Source: Curvibacter sp. PAE-UM
GTDB taxonomy: Bacteria; Pseudomonadota; Gammaproteobacteria; Burkholderiales; Burkholderiaceae_C
Length of the DNA stretch: 64,000 nt
Reading direction: 5' to 3'
Assembly (NCBI RefSeq): GCF_001432305.1
Contig: NZ_KQ483358.1
Coordinates: forward strand, 308,213-372,212
A program made the translations under genes and the position numbers. The notes beneath the pieces were generated by a model. That model searched no databases and was not told the origin of the DNA. It was given only the letters and a program-made list of their open reading frames with translations. Shown one piece after another: positions 24,525-33,344 of this stretch. Numbering within the stretch: position 1 is the stretch's first letter; the number at the start of each line of letters is the position of its first letter.

Positions 24525-25910
24525 TCAGTACGTCAGCTCCAGCACCGTCACCCGCTGCTGCGCCGCCGGCCAGACCCGGCCCACCAGTTTTTCGCCATTG
24601 AACTCGGCCGCGATGGCCCGGTCTGCCGCACTGGGCAGCTTGAGTTTGGCGCTGGACACGCCGGCGCCAGCCGGCGGCACACCCGGCAGCGCGGTCTGGC
24701 CGTCGAAGCGCATCTGGTCGCGTTGCGCATCGAAGTAACCCCGCGGCCGCGTGAAGATGGCCAGCGCCTGGGCGTCCTGGTCGGCAGCGGCGATACGCTC
24801 GGGCCGCAGGTTGACGATGCTGCTGGAGCGCGGGAAGGCACTGCGGTAGATGTGCGTGGTGGCGTAGCCGGGCGCCTGGATCTCGAACTCGTAGGCCGTG
24901 CCGGCCTGGGCCGTGAAGGGCCCCCAGCGGCCGTCGGCCCCCACCTTGCGTGTGTAGGCCGCCGCGCCCGTGCGCTGGCCCGTGGCCGCATCGGTGGCGT
25001 AGATGGTCAGTTCGGCGCCGGCGATGGGCAGGTTGTTGGCGAAGTTGCCCGTGGCCGGATTGAGCGGGTCCACGCCCTGGCCGGTGATGACACCGCCGAG
25101 TTCGATCCGCGACTCGGGCACGATGTCGCGCACCAGGGTGGCGCGGCCGGTGATGAAGCTGTAGGCCGCGGCGAAGGCTGCAGGCGAAAAGGAGGTCTCG
25201 CGGTGGTCGATGCGCGGGATCACGATGTTGGTGGCGCCCTTGAGTTCGGGGCCGGCATACGTGACGTTGGTGGGCTTGCCCTTGGCACCGATCCACAGGC
25301 CGTCGGGCTGGGCGAACTTGTCGTTGTTGTCGCTGCGGAGGGTGAGCCAGCGCACCGGGCCCGTGACCTCGTCGCCATTGGCGTTCTTGGGTGCGTTCAG
25401 GCCCGTGAGGAAAGGCCCCGTTCCCGAGAACTCGTTGCCTTCGCGAAAACCGGGGATGGCCCAGACGCCGTGGTTGGGTGTGCCGCCCAGGATGGCGTGC
25501 GAGACCGTGGCGACACCGCCGCCGTTCTGGATGTAGTGACGGATGGCATTGCCCCCGCGTGAATTGCCGAAGAGCACGACCTGCTGCGCACCGGTGGCGC
25601 GCAAGACCTTTTCGACTTCGGCCTTCAGAAAAGCCATGTGCTCGGCGGTAGAGCTGCGGCCGGGCTGGGACTTGCTGTCATCGTCCCGCGCCAGCGGGTA
25701 GGGTAGTTCGATGGCGTACAGGCGCTCGCGCGGCCAGCCGTTGGATTCGAAGCGCCAGAGTGTGGTCAACCACAGCGCGGCGCTGTCGCCGTTGCCGTGC
25801 ACGAAGACGATGGGCGGGGCCTCGCTGAGCGAGGGCGACGGCGCCGTGGCGCAGCCACCCAGGAGGGCCAGGCCGGCCAGCAGGCCCAGGAGATGACGAC
25901 GGATCAACAT
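24525..25910 (-). CDS. alpha/beta-hydrolase lipase-like lipoprotein
   Basis: This 461-aa exported protein has a lipobox (LLGGC, Cys20), the oxyanion-side HGNGDSA motif and the nucleophile elbow GNSRGG (Ser117) of a lipase-type hydrolase. A C-terminal half (about 270-461) holds beta-rich repeats like those of AF1763-type lipase lipid-binding domains. It would be an outer- or inner-membrane-anchored esterase or polyester hydrolase; the substrate is unknown. GGAGGG precedes the ATG. It is the last gene of a minus-strand run with a ModA-like and a Bug-type protein (gaps of about 40 and 34 nt). Confidence 0.78.
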   Translation of the reverse strand: MLIRRHLLGLLAGLALLGGCATAPSPSLSEAPPIVFVHGNGDSAALWLTTLWRFESNGWPRERLYAIELPYPLARDDDSKSQPGRSSTAEHMAFLKAEVEKVLRATGAQQVVLFGNSRGGNAIRHYIQNGGGVATVSHAILGGTPNHGVWAIPGFREGNEFSGTGPFLTGLNAPKNANGDEVTGPVRWLTLRSDNNDKFAQPDGLWIGAKGKPTNVTYAGPELKGATNIVIPRIDHRETSFSPAAFAAAYSFITGRATLVRDIVPESRIELGGVITGQGVDPLNPATGNFANNLPIAGAELTIYATDAATGQRTGAAAYTRKVGADGRWGPFTAQAGTAYEFEIQAPGYATTHIYRSAFPRSSSIVNLRPERIAAADQDAQALAIFTRPRGYFDAQRDQMRFDGQTALPGVPPAGAGVSSAKLKLPSAADRAIAAEFNGEKLVGRVWPAAQQRVTVLELTY

Positions 25911-25950
25911 GTTTACCCTCCCTGGTGCCTGCGCCCAGCGGCGCCAGCGC

Positions 25951-26646
25951 TTATTCGAAGCCGCCTGCGCGGCGCAGTTCCGCTGCGGCCGGTGCGGCCA
26001 TGAGGTCGATCATCATGCGTGCGGCCTGCGGCTGCTCGGCCTTGGCTGCGATGGCGGCGGTGTAGACCGTGGCCAGTTCAAACTCTTTGGGTAGCAGGCT
26101 GATGAGCTGCACACCCGGTGTGTAGAGGATTTCCGTGACCTGGGTGCAGCCGATCAGGCCCGCGCCGCTGGCCTCTGCCATGGCCTTCATGGCGGCGGCG
26201 CCATTGGGGTAGGGGCGCAGCGCGCCAGCCACCTGCTGGTCTATGCCCAGTTGCTTGAGCACGTTCATGAAGTGGATGCCGGCCGTGGCCTTGACCGGGT
26301 CGGGGAAGTAGATGCCCTTGGCAGCCAGCAGCGCGGCCTTGAGTGTTTCGGGCGTGTCCACCTTCGGTTGCGGCTCGCCGCTTTTCACGGCGACGCCGGT
26401 CTTCACCACCCCCAGCGGCGTGGCGCTGCCGGGCTGGACGTGGCCGTTGCTGGTGAGATCGGCGATCAGCGCCTGCGTGAGGATGACCACGTCGCAGGGC
26501 TCGCCCGCGAGCAGCTTGTCGCGCATGAGGCCCACGGCGCCGAAGCTGCCTTCGACGGCGCGGCCGGTTTCGTTGTAGATGGCGCCGCGCAGCTGGTTGA
26601 CCAGCCCCTGGGCAGCGCCGCCGCTAAGGATGTGCAAAGAACTCAT
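25951..26646 (-). CDS. ModA-like substrate-binding-domain protein without signal peptide
   Basis: This 231-aa protein is made almost entirely of a type II periplasmic-binding fold like that of molybdate-binding ModA (LHILSGGAAQGLVNQL, SFGAVGLMRDKLLAGEPCDVVIL, FPDPVKATAGIHFMNVL). No signal peptide is visible at the N-terminus (MSSLHILSGG), so it is predicted cytoplasmic, unlike ModA. No modB or modC is adjacent. It could be a ligand sensor or a soluble binding protein; a missed upstream start is possible but the Bug gene ends only 34 nt before. Confidence 0.72.
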   Translation of the reverse strand: MSSLHILSGGAAQGLVNQLRGAIYNETGRAVEGSFGAVGLMRDKLLAGEPCDVVILTQALIADLTSNGHVQPGSATPLGVVKTGVAVKSGEPQPKVDTPETLKAALLAAKGIYFPDPVKATAGIHFMNVLKQLGIDQQVAGALRPYPNGAAAMKAMAEASGAGLIGCTQVTEILYTPGVQLISLLPKEFELATVYTAAIAAKAEQPQAARMMIDLMAAPAAAELRRAGGFE

Positions 26647-26680
26647 GTCGTGAAGTGTCGCAGTTTTGTCGCCGGCAGGT

Positions 26681-27646
26681 TCAGTCGACTTTAATGCCGG
26701 CGCTCTTGATCACTTTCGACCACTTGTCGATGTCCTCGCGCATGTACTTGTCGAACTCCTGCGGGTTCATCTTCATGGCCACGGCGCCCTGCTTGGTCCA
26801 GAGCTGCACCACCTCGGGCTGGCTCACGATCCTGCTCACCGCCTCGTTGAGTTGCTGAACGATGGCCGGCGGCGTGCCCTTGGGCGCCATCAGGCCGAGC
26901 CAGATGGTGGCTTCGTAACCGGGCAGGCCAGCCTCGGCCAGGGTGGGCACGTCGGGCAGCACGGCCGAGCGCTGGCGGCCGCTGGTGGCGATGGCGCGCA
27001 CCTTGCCGGCACGGGCCTGCTCGGCCATGGTGGTGACGGCGTCGAACATCATGTCGACCTGGCCACCGATGATGTCGGTGCGCGCGCCGGAGCTGCCGCG
27101 GTAGGGAATGTGCACCAGGTAGATGCCAGCCATGCTCTTGAAGAGTTCACCCGCCATGTGGTACGGCGTGCCGTTGCCCGAGGAGGCGTAGTTGTACTTG
27201 CCGGGCTTGTCCTTGGCCAGCTGAAGGATGTCCTTCAGGTTCTTGACCGGCAGCGAGGGGTGCGCGACCAGCACCAGGTCGGAATAGTTGACCGGTGCCA
27301 CGGGCACGAAGTCGCGCATGAGCACGAAGGGCTTGCTGGGGACGAGGGTCTCGTTCACCGTGTGGGTGTTGGACATCATCAGCAGGGTGTAGCCGTCGGC
27401 CGGGGCCTTGGCCACCACGTCGGTGCCGATGATGGAGCCGGCCCCGGGCCGGTTGTCGACCACGAAGGGCTGGCCCAGGGTTTCGCTCAGGCGCTGGCCG
27501 ATGAAACGCGCATAGTTGTCGGCCGGGCCGCCCGCGGCGAAAGGCACGACGATGCGCACCGACTTGCTGGGGTAGTTCTGGGCCTGGGCCGCGCCGGCTG
27601 CCAGCAGCAGCACGGCCAGCAGGCCGCGCAGAATGGGGAATCGCAT
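26681..27646 (-). CDS. Bug/TctC-family tripartite tricarboxylate-type substrate-binding protein
   Basis: This 321-aa periplasmic binding protein has a signal peptide (ending AAQAQ), then YPSKSVRIVVPFAAGGPADNYAR, the Bug family hallmark. These proteins bind carboxylates or amides and are strongly expanded in Burkholderiales. The start at 27646 has a good AGGAGA site; the longer frame to 27850 was rejected. No TctA/TctB membrane genes are beside it, which is common for Bug proteins. Confidence 0.9.
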   Translation of the reverse strand: MRFPILRGLLAVLLLAAGAAQAQNYPSKSVRIVVPFAAGGPADNYARFIGQRLSETLGQPFVVDNRPGAGSIIGTDVVAKAPADGYTLLMMSNTHTVNETLVPSKPFVLMRDFVPVAPVNYSDLVLVAHPSLPVKNLKDILQLAKDKPGKYNYASSGNGTPYHMAGELFKSMAGIYLVHIPYRGSSGARTDIIGGQVDMMFDAVTTMAEQARAGKVRAIATSGRQRSAVLPDVPTLAEAGLPGYEATIWLGLMAPKGTPPAIVQQLNEAVSRIVSQPEVVQLWTKQGAVAMKMNPQEFDKYMREDIDKWSKVIKSAGIKVD

Positions 27647-27809
27647 GATGCAGTCTCCTGATAGGTATGCATGCATGCTAGCCGCAGGGCAACAAGACCG
27701 CACCCGGGCTATCCCGAACTTGGCTCGCATTGGTTGGCTGCGAGCAGGGCCACGTCTCAGCCAGCAGGAGCAAGCAAGCCCGCTCCTCCTGCTGGCACTG
27801 GGATGGCGC

Positions 27810-28499
27810 CTAGTTCGCGGCCCACCACTGCTGCGCCTTGGCCCGGTCAAAGGCGGGCAGCAAAGCTTTCTGGATCGCCACCCCGTTCAAGGCAGGGAAC
27901 TTGGCGCGGAATACAGCTTCATCGGTCGCAAACCGGTCACTGATTTCTACATCGAAAGTTCCACTCGATGCTCCTGCCACCGCTTGATCGATGAGAGGCA
28001 CCGAAGGACCGGCCTTGAACTCTTCGCCCTGGCGTTCGCGCACCGTGGCAGTGACATGACCCAGGTAATACACGCCGGGTTTGCTGACGTCGAGCGGCGC
28101 ATGCAGCGGCGTGAAGAACATGGCGACGAAGGGGAAGGACATGGACTGGCTGGTCAGCCCCCGGATCTCATAACGACCGGCCTCCAGCTCCAGGCGCAGC
28201 AGGTAGCTGTTGCCCGCATCGGCCGCGACGGCCTTGTTCATGGCCTTGTCGTCCATCGTGAAATTGAGCCGGTCCGCGGCCTCCTTGGCCCCGGCCTTTT
28301 CCACGTTCACGACTATCAAATTCGGCTGGTAGGACGGTTTGTAGTTGTTCTTGATGGTCGCGGTCATCAGGTAAATGGGTTTGCTGGTTTCCGTCACCTT
28401 CTGGGTATCATCCTCGAATGCCATCTTGGTCCGGGTGGCGCACCCCGTCAGTGTCAAGGCCAGAAAAGCCAGTGTCCAGCCAATTATTCTTTGTTTCAT
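27810..28499 (-). CDS. hypothetical lipoprotein
   Basis: This 229-aa protein has a lipoprotein signal with lipobox LTLTGC (Cys19) and a long hydrophilic body. I do not recognise the domain. The 18-bp dyad at 28580 lies 81 nt upstream of the start. An imperfect hairpin (CCAGCAGGAGC...GCTCCTCCTGCTGG) sits after the stop without a T-run. Confidence 0.7.
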   Translation of the reverse strand: MKQRIIGWTLAFLALTLTGCATRTKMAFEDDTQKVTETSKPIYLMTATIKNNYKPSYQPNLIVVNVEKAGAKEAADRLNFTMDDKAMNKAVAADAGNSYLLRLELEAGRYEIRGLTSQSMSFPFVAMFFTPLHAPLDVSKPGVYYLGHVTATVRERQGEEFKAGPSVPLIDQAVAGASSGTFDVEISDRFATDEAVFRAKFPALNGVAIQKALLPAFDRAKAQQWWAAN

Positions 28500-28579
28500 G
28501 ATCGATCAGCTCCCCATGTTTTTTGCCACCTGCCAAGTGCAGGCCGGCGCATCCTAAAGGGATTCGTGTCTGATCGTCC

Positions 28580-28597
28580 ATCCCCCAAATGGGGGAT
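28580..28597. promoter_or_regulatory. 18-bp dyad, copy 2 of a motif seen twice
   Basis: ATCCCCC-AAAT-GGGGGAT has the same 7-bp arms as the copy at 22581, with one spacer change. It lies upstream of the minus-strand lipoprotein gene at 28499 and downstream of the SrkA gene. Placement suits an operator for the lipoprotein. Confidence 0.55.
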
Positions 28598-28642
28598 GTG
28601 GTGGCAAAACACAACGCACCACCCAAGCCCGGCAAATTTTTG

Positions 28643-29671
28643 CTAGACCGACAGCGGCTCTTCCTGCATGGCCTCGATCTGGTCTTCCAGCATCTGCACC
28701 TGGCCCTGCCAGTAGTCGCTGCTGCCGAACCAGGGGAAGTTGATGGGGAAGGTGGGGTCGTCCCAGCGGCGCGCCAGCCAGGCGCTGTAGTGGATCAGGC
28801 GCAGGGTGCGCAGTGGTTCGATCAGCGCGAGCTCGCGGCGATCAAACTCCCGCATCTGCTCATAGCCGTCGAGCAGGCAACTGAGCTGGTAGGTGCGCTG
28901 GGCGCGGTCGCCCGAGAGCAGCATCCACAGGTCCTGCACGGCCGGGCCCATGCGCGCGTCGTCCAGGTCCACGAAATGCGGCCCCGGCCCGGCGGCGGCC
29001 GGCACGTCCACCGGCGTCCAGAGCACATTGCCCGAATGACAGTCGCCGTGCAGGCGCAGGCGGCGGATGTCGCTGGGCGCGCCCGTCAGCACCGGCTGCT
29101 GCGCGATCAGGGCCAGCGCCTCTTCGCACTTGCGCTGCCAGCTCGACTGCACGTCCAGCGGGATCATCTCGTGCTGCAGCAGCCAGTCCATGGGCTCGCG
29201 TCCGAAAGATTGCAGATCGAGCGCGGGGCGACTGGCAAAGGGCCGGGCCGCACCCACGACATGCAGGCGGGCGAGGAAACGGCCGATCCACTCCAGCACC
29301 TCTTCATCGTCCAGCTCGGGCGGGCGGCCGCCGCGGCGCGGGCAGACCGAGAACATGAAACCGGCATGCCGGTGCAGCGTGCTGCCATTCAGTGTGAGCG
29401 GCGCCACCACCGGCACCTCGGCGGCCACCAGTTCGGCCGCAAAGGCATGTTCTTCGAGGATCTGCGCTTCGCTCCAGCGCGCGGGGCGGTAGAACTTGGC
29501 CACCACCGCCTGCCCGTCGTTCAGCTGCACCTGGTAGACCCGGTTCTCATAGGAACTCAGGGCCTGCTGGCGGCCGTCGCAGGACAGGCCCAGGCCCTCC
29601 AGCGCGTCCATCACCACGTCGGGCGTGAGCTGCTCGAAGGGATGGCGGGCGGCAGTTTCAGGTTGGGTCAT
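28643..29671 (-). CDS. srkA: stress response kinase A (SrkA/YihE/RdoA) family protein
   Basis: This 342-aa aminoglycoside-phosphotransferase-fold Ser/Thr kinase matches SrkA in length and in the motifs SYENRVYQV near the N-terminus, RLHGDCHSGNVLW (catalytic loop, HGD) and FVDLDDARMGPAVQDLWML (metal-binding Asp). SrkA counteracts envelope-stress-induced death in E. coli. It is divergent from an HD-GYP gene. Confidence 0.9.
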   Translation of the reverse strand: MTQPETAARHPFEQLTPDVVMDALEGLGLSCDGRQQALSSYENRVYQVQLNDGQAVVAKFYRPARWSEAQILEEHAFAAELVAAEVPVVAPLTLNGSTLHRHAGFMFSVCPRRGGRPPELDDEEVLEWIGRFLARLHVVGAARPFASRPALDLQSFGREPMDWLLQHEMIPLDVQSSWQRKCEEALALIAQQPVLTGAPSDIRRLRLHGDCHSGNVLWTPVDVPAAAGPGPHFVDLDDARMGPAVQDLWMLLSGDRAQRTYQLSCLLDGYEQMREFDRRELALIEPLRTLRLIHYSAWLARRWDDPTFPINFPWFGSSDYWQGQVQMLEDQIEAMQEEPLSV

Positions 29672-29760
29672 GCCCCGATTGTCGCCTGCGCAATCCGTGT
29701 GCGGTGTCGCTGGCGTTTTCCCTAGGCCGGGGCCACAGGGGCGTGGCTACACTGGTTCGC

Positions 29761-31017
29761 ATGTCGCCCCTGCTTCCTTTCCACCGCAAGCTCGCGCTCG
29801 GCACCGCTGGCGTGGCGCTGGCCGTGGCCGCGCTGGCCGGCCTGGCGGCGGGCTTCATCGCCCACGACAAGGCCGAGGACACGCTGGTGGCCCAGGCCAC
29901 CGAAGACACGCAGCGCCTGCTGCGCCACGAGACCTACCGCCCCGAGGGCGTGTTGGCCACGCGCAATGCGCAGGCCGCGGCGCAGGCGCTGGCCGCCAGC
30001 CATTTCGACATCGCACAGATCTACACCGCCGGCGGCCTGCTGATGGCCGAGCAGTTCAGCGCCGATGGCCGCGCACTCGATGCCGAGCTGCCGCCGCGCA
30101 ACGCGCGCAACTACACCCAACCCTGGTTTGAGCGGCGCTGGCTGCCCGGACGCCGCCCGGTGCTGCTCCTGTTCATCCCGCTGCGCAGCGAGGGCCAGGC
30201 GCTGGCCGCTTATTTCGAGGGTGCTCGCCTGGTGCCGGACTGGCAGCGCGCGCGCATGCTGGCCGACGCGCGCCGCACGGGCCTGCTGACGGCACTGGCC
30301 GTGCTGCTGTGCGGCGCCGCTCTCTACCCGCTGGTGCTGCGCCTGAACCGCGACAGCCAGAGCCGCCAGCGGGAGCTGCTGGAGTCGCACATCGCGATGA
30401 TGGAGGCGTTGGGCCGCGCCATCGCGCGGCGCGATTCGGACAACGGCATCCACAACTACCGCGTGGCCTGGATCTCGGCCACGCTGGCCGAGGCCGTGGG
30501 CCTGCACGGCACACGCATGCAGGAGCTGATCGTCGGCAGCTTCCTGCACGACGTGGGCAAGATCGGCATCCCCGAGCACATCCTGCTCAAACCCGGCCCG
30601 CTGAGTCATGAGGAAATGCTCATCATGCACACGCATGTGGCCGCGGGCGAGGACATCGTCAGCGGTTCGGGCTGGCTGGCCGGCGGCCAGGCCGTGGTGG
30701 CCGGCCACCACGAGAAGTGGGACGGCAGCGGCTACCCGCGCGGCCTGGCGGGCACCGACATCCCGATGGTGGCGCGCATCTTCGCGATTGCCGACGTGTT
30801 CGATGCGCTGTGCTCGCGCCGGCCCTACAAGGAACCGGTGCCCCTTGAAACCGCCATGGCGGCCCTGCGCGCGGAATCCGGCAAGCATTTCGACCCGCAC
30901 CTGGTGCAGGTCTTCGACCAGCAGGCCGCCACGGTCTACCGCACACTGACCGAGGCCGACGAGGAACAGCTGCAGGCCCTGCTCACGCGCATGGTGCGCA
31001 AGCACTTCAGCCTCTGA
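29761..31017 (+). CDS. HD-GYP domain membrane sensor (putative c-di-GMP phosphodiesterase)
   Basis: This 418-aa protein has an N-terminal membrane helix (about 10-32), a periplasmic region, a second helix (about 180-200) and a cytoplasmic HD-GYP domain (about 220-400). The domain has HDVGKIGIPE and HHEKWDGSGYP, both needed for c-di-GMP hydrolysis. The ATG at 29761 is preferred to an in-frame GTG at 29704. Its 3' end overlaps the convergent kinase-UspA gene by 11 nt. Confidence 0.87.
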   Translation: MSPLLPFHRKLALGTAGVALAVAALAGLAAGFIAHDKAEDTLVAQATEDTQRLLRHETYRPEGVLATRNAQAAAQALAASHFDIAQIYTAGGLLMAEQFSADGRALDAELPPRNARNYTQPWFERRWLPGRRPVLLLFIPLRSEGQALAAYFEGARLVPDWQRARMLADARRTGLLTALAVLLCGAALYPLVLRLNRDSQSRQRELLESHIAMMEALGRAIARRDSDNGIHNYRVAWISATLAEAVGLHGTRMQELIVGSFLHDVGKIGIPEHILLKPGPLSHEEMLIMHTHVAAGEDIVSGSGWLAGGQAVVAGHHEKWDGSGYPRGLAGTDIPMVARIFAIADVFDALCSRRPYKEPVPLETAMAALRAESGKHFDPHLVQVFDQQAATVYRTLTEADEEQLQALLTRMVRKHFSL

Positions 31018-32455
31018 CTTTTTCTTCCATGGGCGTCGCCAGCTGCTCGAAGGGCAGGGTCTGCTTGACGAGGATGACGGTGCAGGGCGCGTCCATGGCC
31101 ACCTTGATGGGCACGGTGGCGATGAAACGCTGGGTCTTCAGGCCGTGCGTGGCCGCCCCCATGACGATGACGCTCACGCGGTTGCCGCGCGCGTAGTCGA
31201 TCAGCGCCTGCGCCACGTCACCTGACTCCAGCACGTGGCAGGAGGTCTGGTGCCCGGGCCGCTCCAGCGGCTGGGCCCACAGCCTGAGCTGTGTCAGATA
31301 GCGCCGGTGCACACTGGTTTCGCTGTCGCGCTCGCTGACCGAGCTGGTCGCACCGGGAGAGATGACCGTGACGCAGGCCAGGCGCGCGCCGGGGCGCGTG
31401 CCCAGCGAACGCGCCGCCGCCTCGCGCAGCGAATAGAGCGTGGCATCGCTCACGTCCTGGTGCGGCACGGCCACCAGAACGATGGGCACCTCGGCAATCT
31501 GGCGCTCGGGCAGCGGGCTGGGCTGGTAGTGCAAACCGGCAGCGCGCACCCAGCGCTTGAAGAGGAACCAGGCCCCGGCGCCGTGTCGTCGTTCGCCGCG
31601 CGCGCTCATACGCACCTGCTGCGGGTGCTGCAGGTCGAAGGCCAGGTGGGCTGCGGACGGGTAGCGTTGCGCGGCCTCGGGCGCCAGGCAGCGCAGCACC
31701 ACTTCCTGCAGCCAGGCCGGCAGCTCGGGGCGGTAACGGCGCGGCGGCGGCGGCTCCATCCACAGGCGCTGGCGCAGGCCGCCGGCCGTCACGGGCTCGC
31801 CGAAGGGCAGCTCGCGCGTGAGCAGCTGGTAGAGCATCACGCCGATGGCGAAGACGTCGCTGCGCGGGTCGCCGCGCACGCCCACCACCTGTTCGGGGGC
31901 CATCCAGGCCGGCGAGCCGACCGCGCGGCGCAGCTCCTCGGCCAGCAGGTCGGGGTAGTGCGCGTGGCAGGACAGGCCGAAGTCCAGCAGCAGCACGCGG
32001 CCATCATCGCGCACCAGCACATTGGCCGGCTTGAGGTCCAGGTGCACGGTGTTCTGCTGGTGCAGGCTGTGCACGGCATGGGCCAGGGCCACGCCCAGCG
32101 CCACCACTTCCTCGATGGGCGTCGACTCAGGCTGCTCCAGCCAGTGCTCCAGGGTGCGGCCGGGCACGTACTCCATGACCAGATAGGGCAGGCGCTCCAG
32201 GTCACCGGCCGCGACAAAACGCGGCACGTGCGGGCCGCTCAGGGCCTGCAGGATCTGGTGCTCGACCTCGAAGCTCACGATGTTTTCCGCGCCGTCGCCC
32301 TCGGCCATGCGCGGCACTTTCATGGCCAGGGGGAAGCCGGGATCGGGAGCGCCGTTGGCGTAGTGCACGCGGTAGATGTGGGCCATGCTGCCGTGGTGGA
32401 TGCACTCCTCCACCACGAAACCATCCAGTTCGCTGCCAGGCTCCAGCAGTTTCAT
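31007..32455 (-). CDS. Ser/Thr protein kinase fused to a universal stress protein (UspA) domain
   Basis: Residues about 10-280 form a Hanks-type kinase with Lys46 (AMKVP), Glu64, catalytic loop HLDLKPANVL (Asp140, Asn145) and DFG (158-160). The HRD Arg is Leu and the glycine loop is reduced (HHGSMA), so regulation may differ from RD kinases. Residues about 322-465 are a UspA domain ending MGAATHG...DAPCTVILV with a nucleotide-binding-type glycine pattern. The start overlaps the metallophosphoesterase stop (ATGA), so kinase and phosphatase-like protein are translationally coupled. It is a cytoplasmic stress-linked signalling protein (inference). Confidence 0.88.
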   Translation of the reverse strand: MKLLEPGSELDGFVVEECIHHGSMAHIYRVHYANGAPDPGFPLAMKVPRMAEGDGAENIVSFEVEHQILQALSGPHVPRFVAAGDLERLPYLVMEYVPGRTLEHWLEQPESTPIEEVVALGVALAHAVHSLHQQNTVHLDLKPANVLVRDDGRVLLLDFGLSCHAHYPDLLAEELRRAVGSPAWMAPEQVVGVRGDPRSDVFAIGVMLYQLLTRELPFGEPVTAGGLRQRLWMEPPPPRRYRPELPAWLQEVVLRCLAPEAAQRYPSAAHLAFDLQHPQQVRMSARGERRHGAGAWFLFKRWVRAAGLHYQPSPLPERQIAEVPIVLVAVPHQDVSDATLYSLREAAARSLGTRPGARLACVTVISPGATSSVSERDSETSVHRRYLTQLRLWAQPLERPGHQTSCHVLESGDVAQALIDYARGNRVSVIVMGAATHGLKTQRFIATVPIKVAMDAPCTVILVKQTLPFEQLATPMEEKVRG

Positions 32456-33204
32456 CGTCCCAGCTCCAGGCGGTCGGCAAAGAAGTCGGGCAGGCCGGCG
32501 TCGCGGATCGCCTCGGCGGCCGCGTGGTGGTCGTAGGCCACCCGGTGGAAAGTCAGTTGTGCCTGCGTGGTGTCGAACACCGCGTACATGGCCTTGGGAC
32601 TACCGTCACGCGGCTGTCCGACCGAGCCGATGGTGGCGAGCCAGTGCCGCCGGGCCGACACCGGCACCGCCACGCCGGCCGTGGGCACGAAGGAGATGAG
32701 CTTGTCGTCCGCACCACGGTAATAGAGCGACTGGCGGTGCACGTGGCCGCCAAAGACGTAGCGCACTCCCTCGAGCTTGCCGGCAGCTTCCAGGCTGAGG
32801 GCGGCCACCTGCGCGTCATAGACATAACGCCAGAGCGCGGGTTCATCGGCGGTGGCGTGCACCAGCAGCACGCGATCGTCCTGCACGGTCATGGGCAGCC
32901 CGGCCAGGAAGGCGCGCTGCACGACATCGAGCTGTTCGTGCGTCCACCAGGCCGTGCTCTCGCCCAGGGTGGTGTTGCCCGCGGGTGGATGGGCCGCCAT
33001 GTCGTCGTGGTTGCCCTTGAGCACCAGGGCCCCTTCGTCGGCCAGATCCATGATGCGACGCACCACGGGCCCCGGGTCGGCGCCATAACCGACCAGGTCA
33101 CCCAGGAAGGCCAGCCGCTCGGCACCCTGCGCCTGGGCATGTGCCAGGCAGGCCTCCAGGGCCTGGAGGTTGGCATGAAGGTCGGACAACAAGGCCAGTC
33201 GCAT
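32452..33204 (-). CDS. metallophosphoesterase (calcineurin-like phosphoesterase)
   Basis: This 250-aa protein carries the binuclear-metal motifs SDLHAN, GDLVGYG, GNHDD and GGHVHRQ. Its size suits YfcE/ApaH-type or phosphoprotein phosphatase-like enzymes. It leads a two-gene minus-strand operon with the kinase-UspA gene through an ATGA overlap. It may dephosphorylate targets of that kinase, or a nucleotide such as Ap4A bound by the UspA domain. Both are inference. Confidence 0.87.
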   Translation of the reverse strand: MRLALLSDLHANLQALEACLAHAQAQGAERLAFLGDLVGYGADPGPVVRRIMDLADEGALVLKGNHDDMAAHPPAGNTTLGESTAWWTHEQLDVVQRAFLAGLPMTVQDDRVLLVHATADEPALWRYVYDAQVAALSLEAAGKLEGVRYVFGGHVHRQSLYYRGADDKLISFVPTAGVAVPVSARRHWLATIGSVGQPRDGSPKAMYAVFDTTQAQLTFHRVAYDHHAAAEAIRDAGLPDFFADRLELGR

Positions 33205-33344
33205 GCTGGCAGTATGCCTTGCCGTACCGGACTGAACAGGGGGTTTGCACCTGGCTTTTGATGCAAGTCAAGCCGGCATGCGGGTATCACCCGGGGCAGC
33301 AACCGGGGGTCTGTCGCTAACATGCCAGCAGCGGGAGACTGTTC

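Noticed and set aside
27750-27800. Imperfect hairpin CCAGCAGGAGC...GCTCCTCCTGCTGG after the lipoprotein gene as a terminator
   Set aside because: Arms have a 3-base bulge and no T-run follows on either strand.
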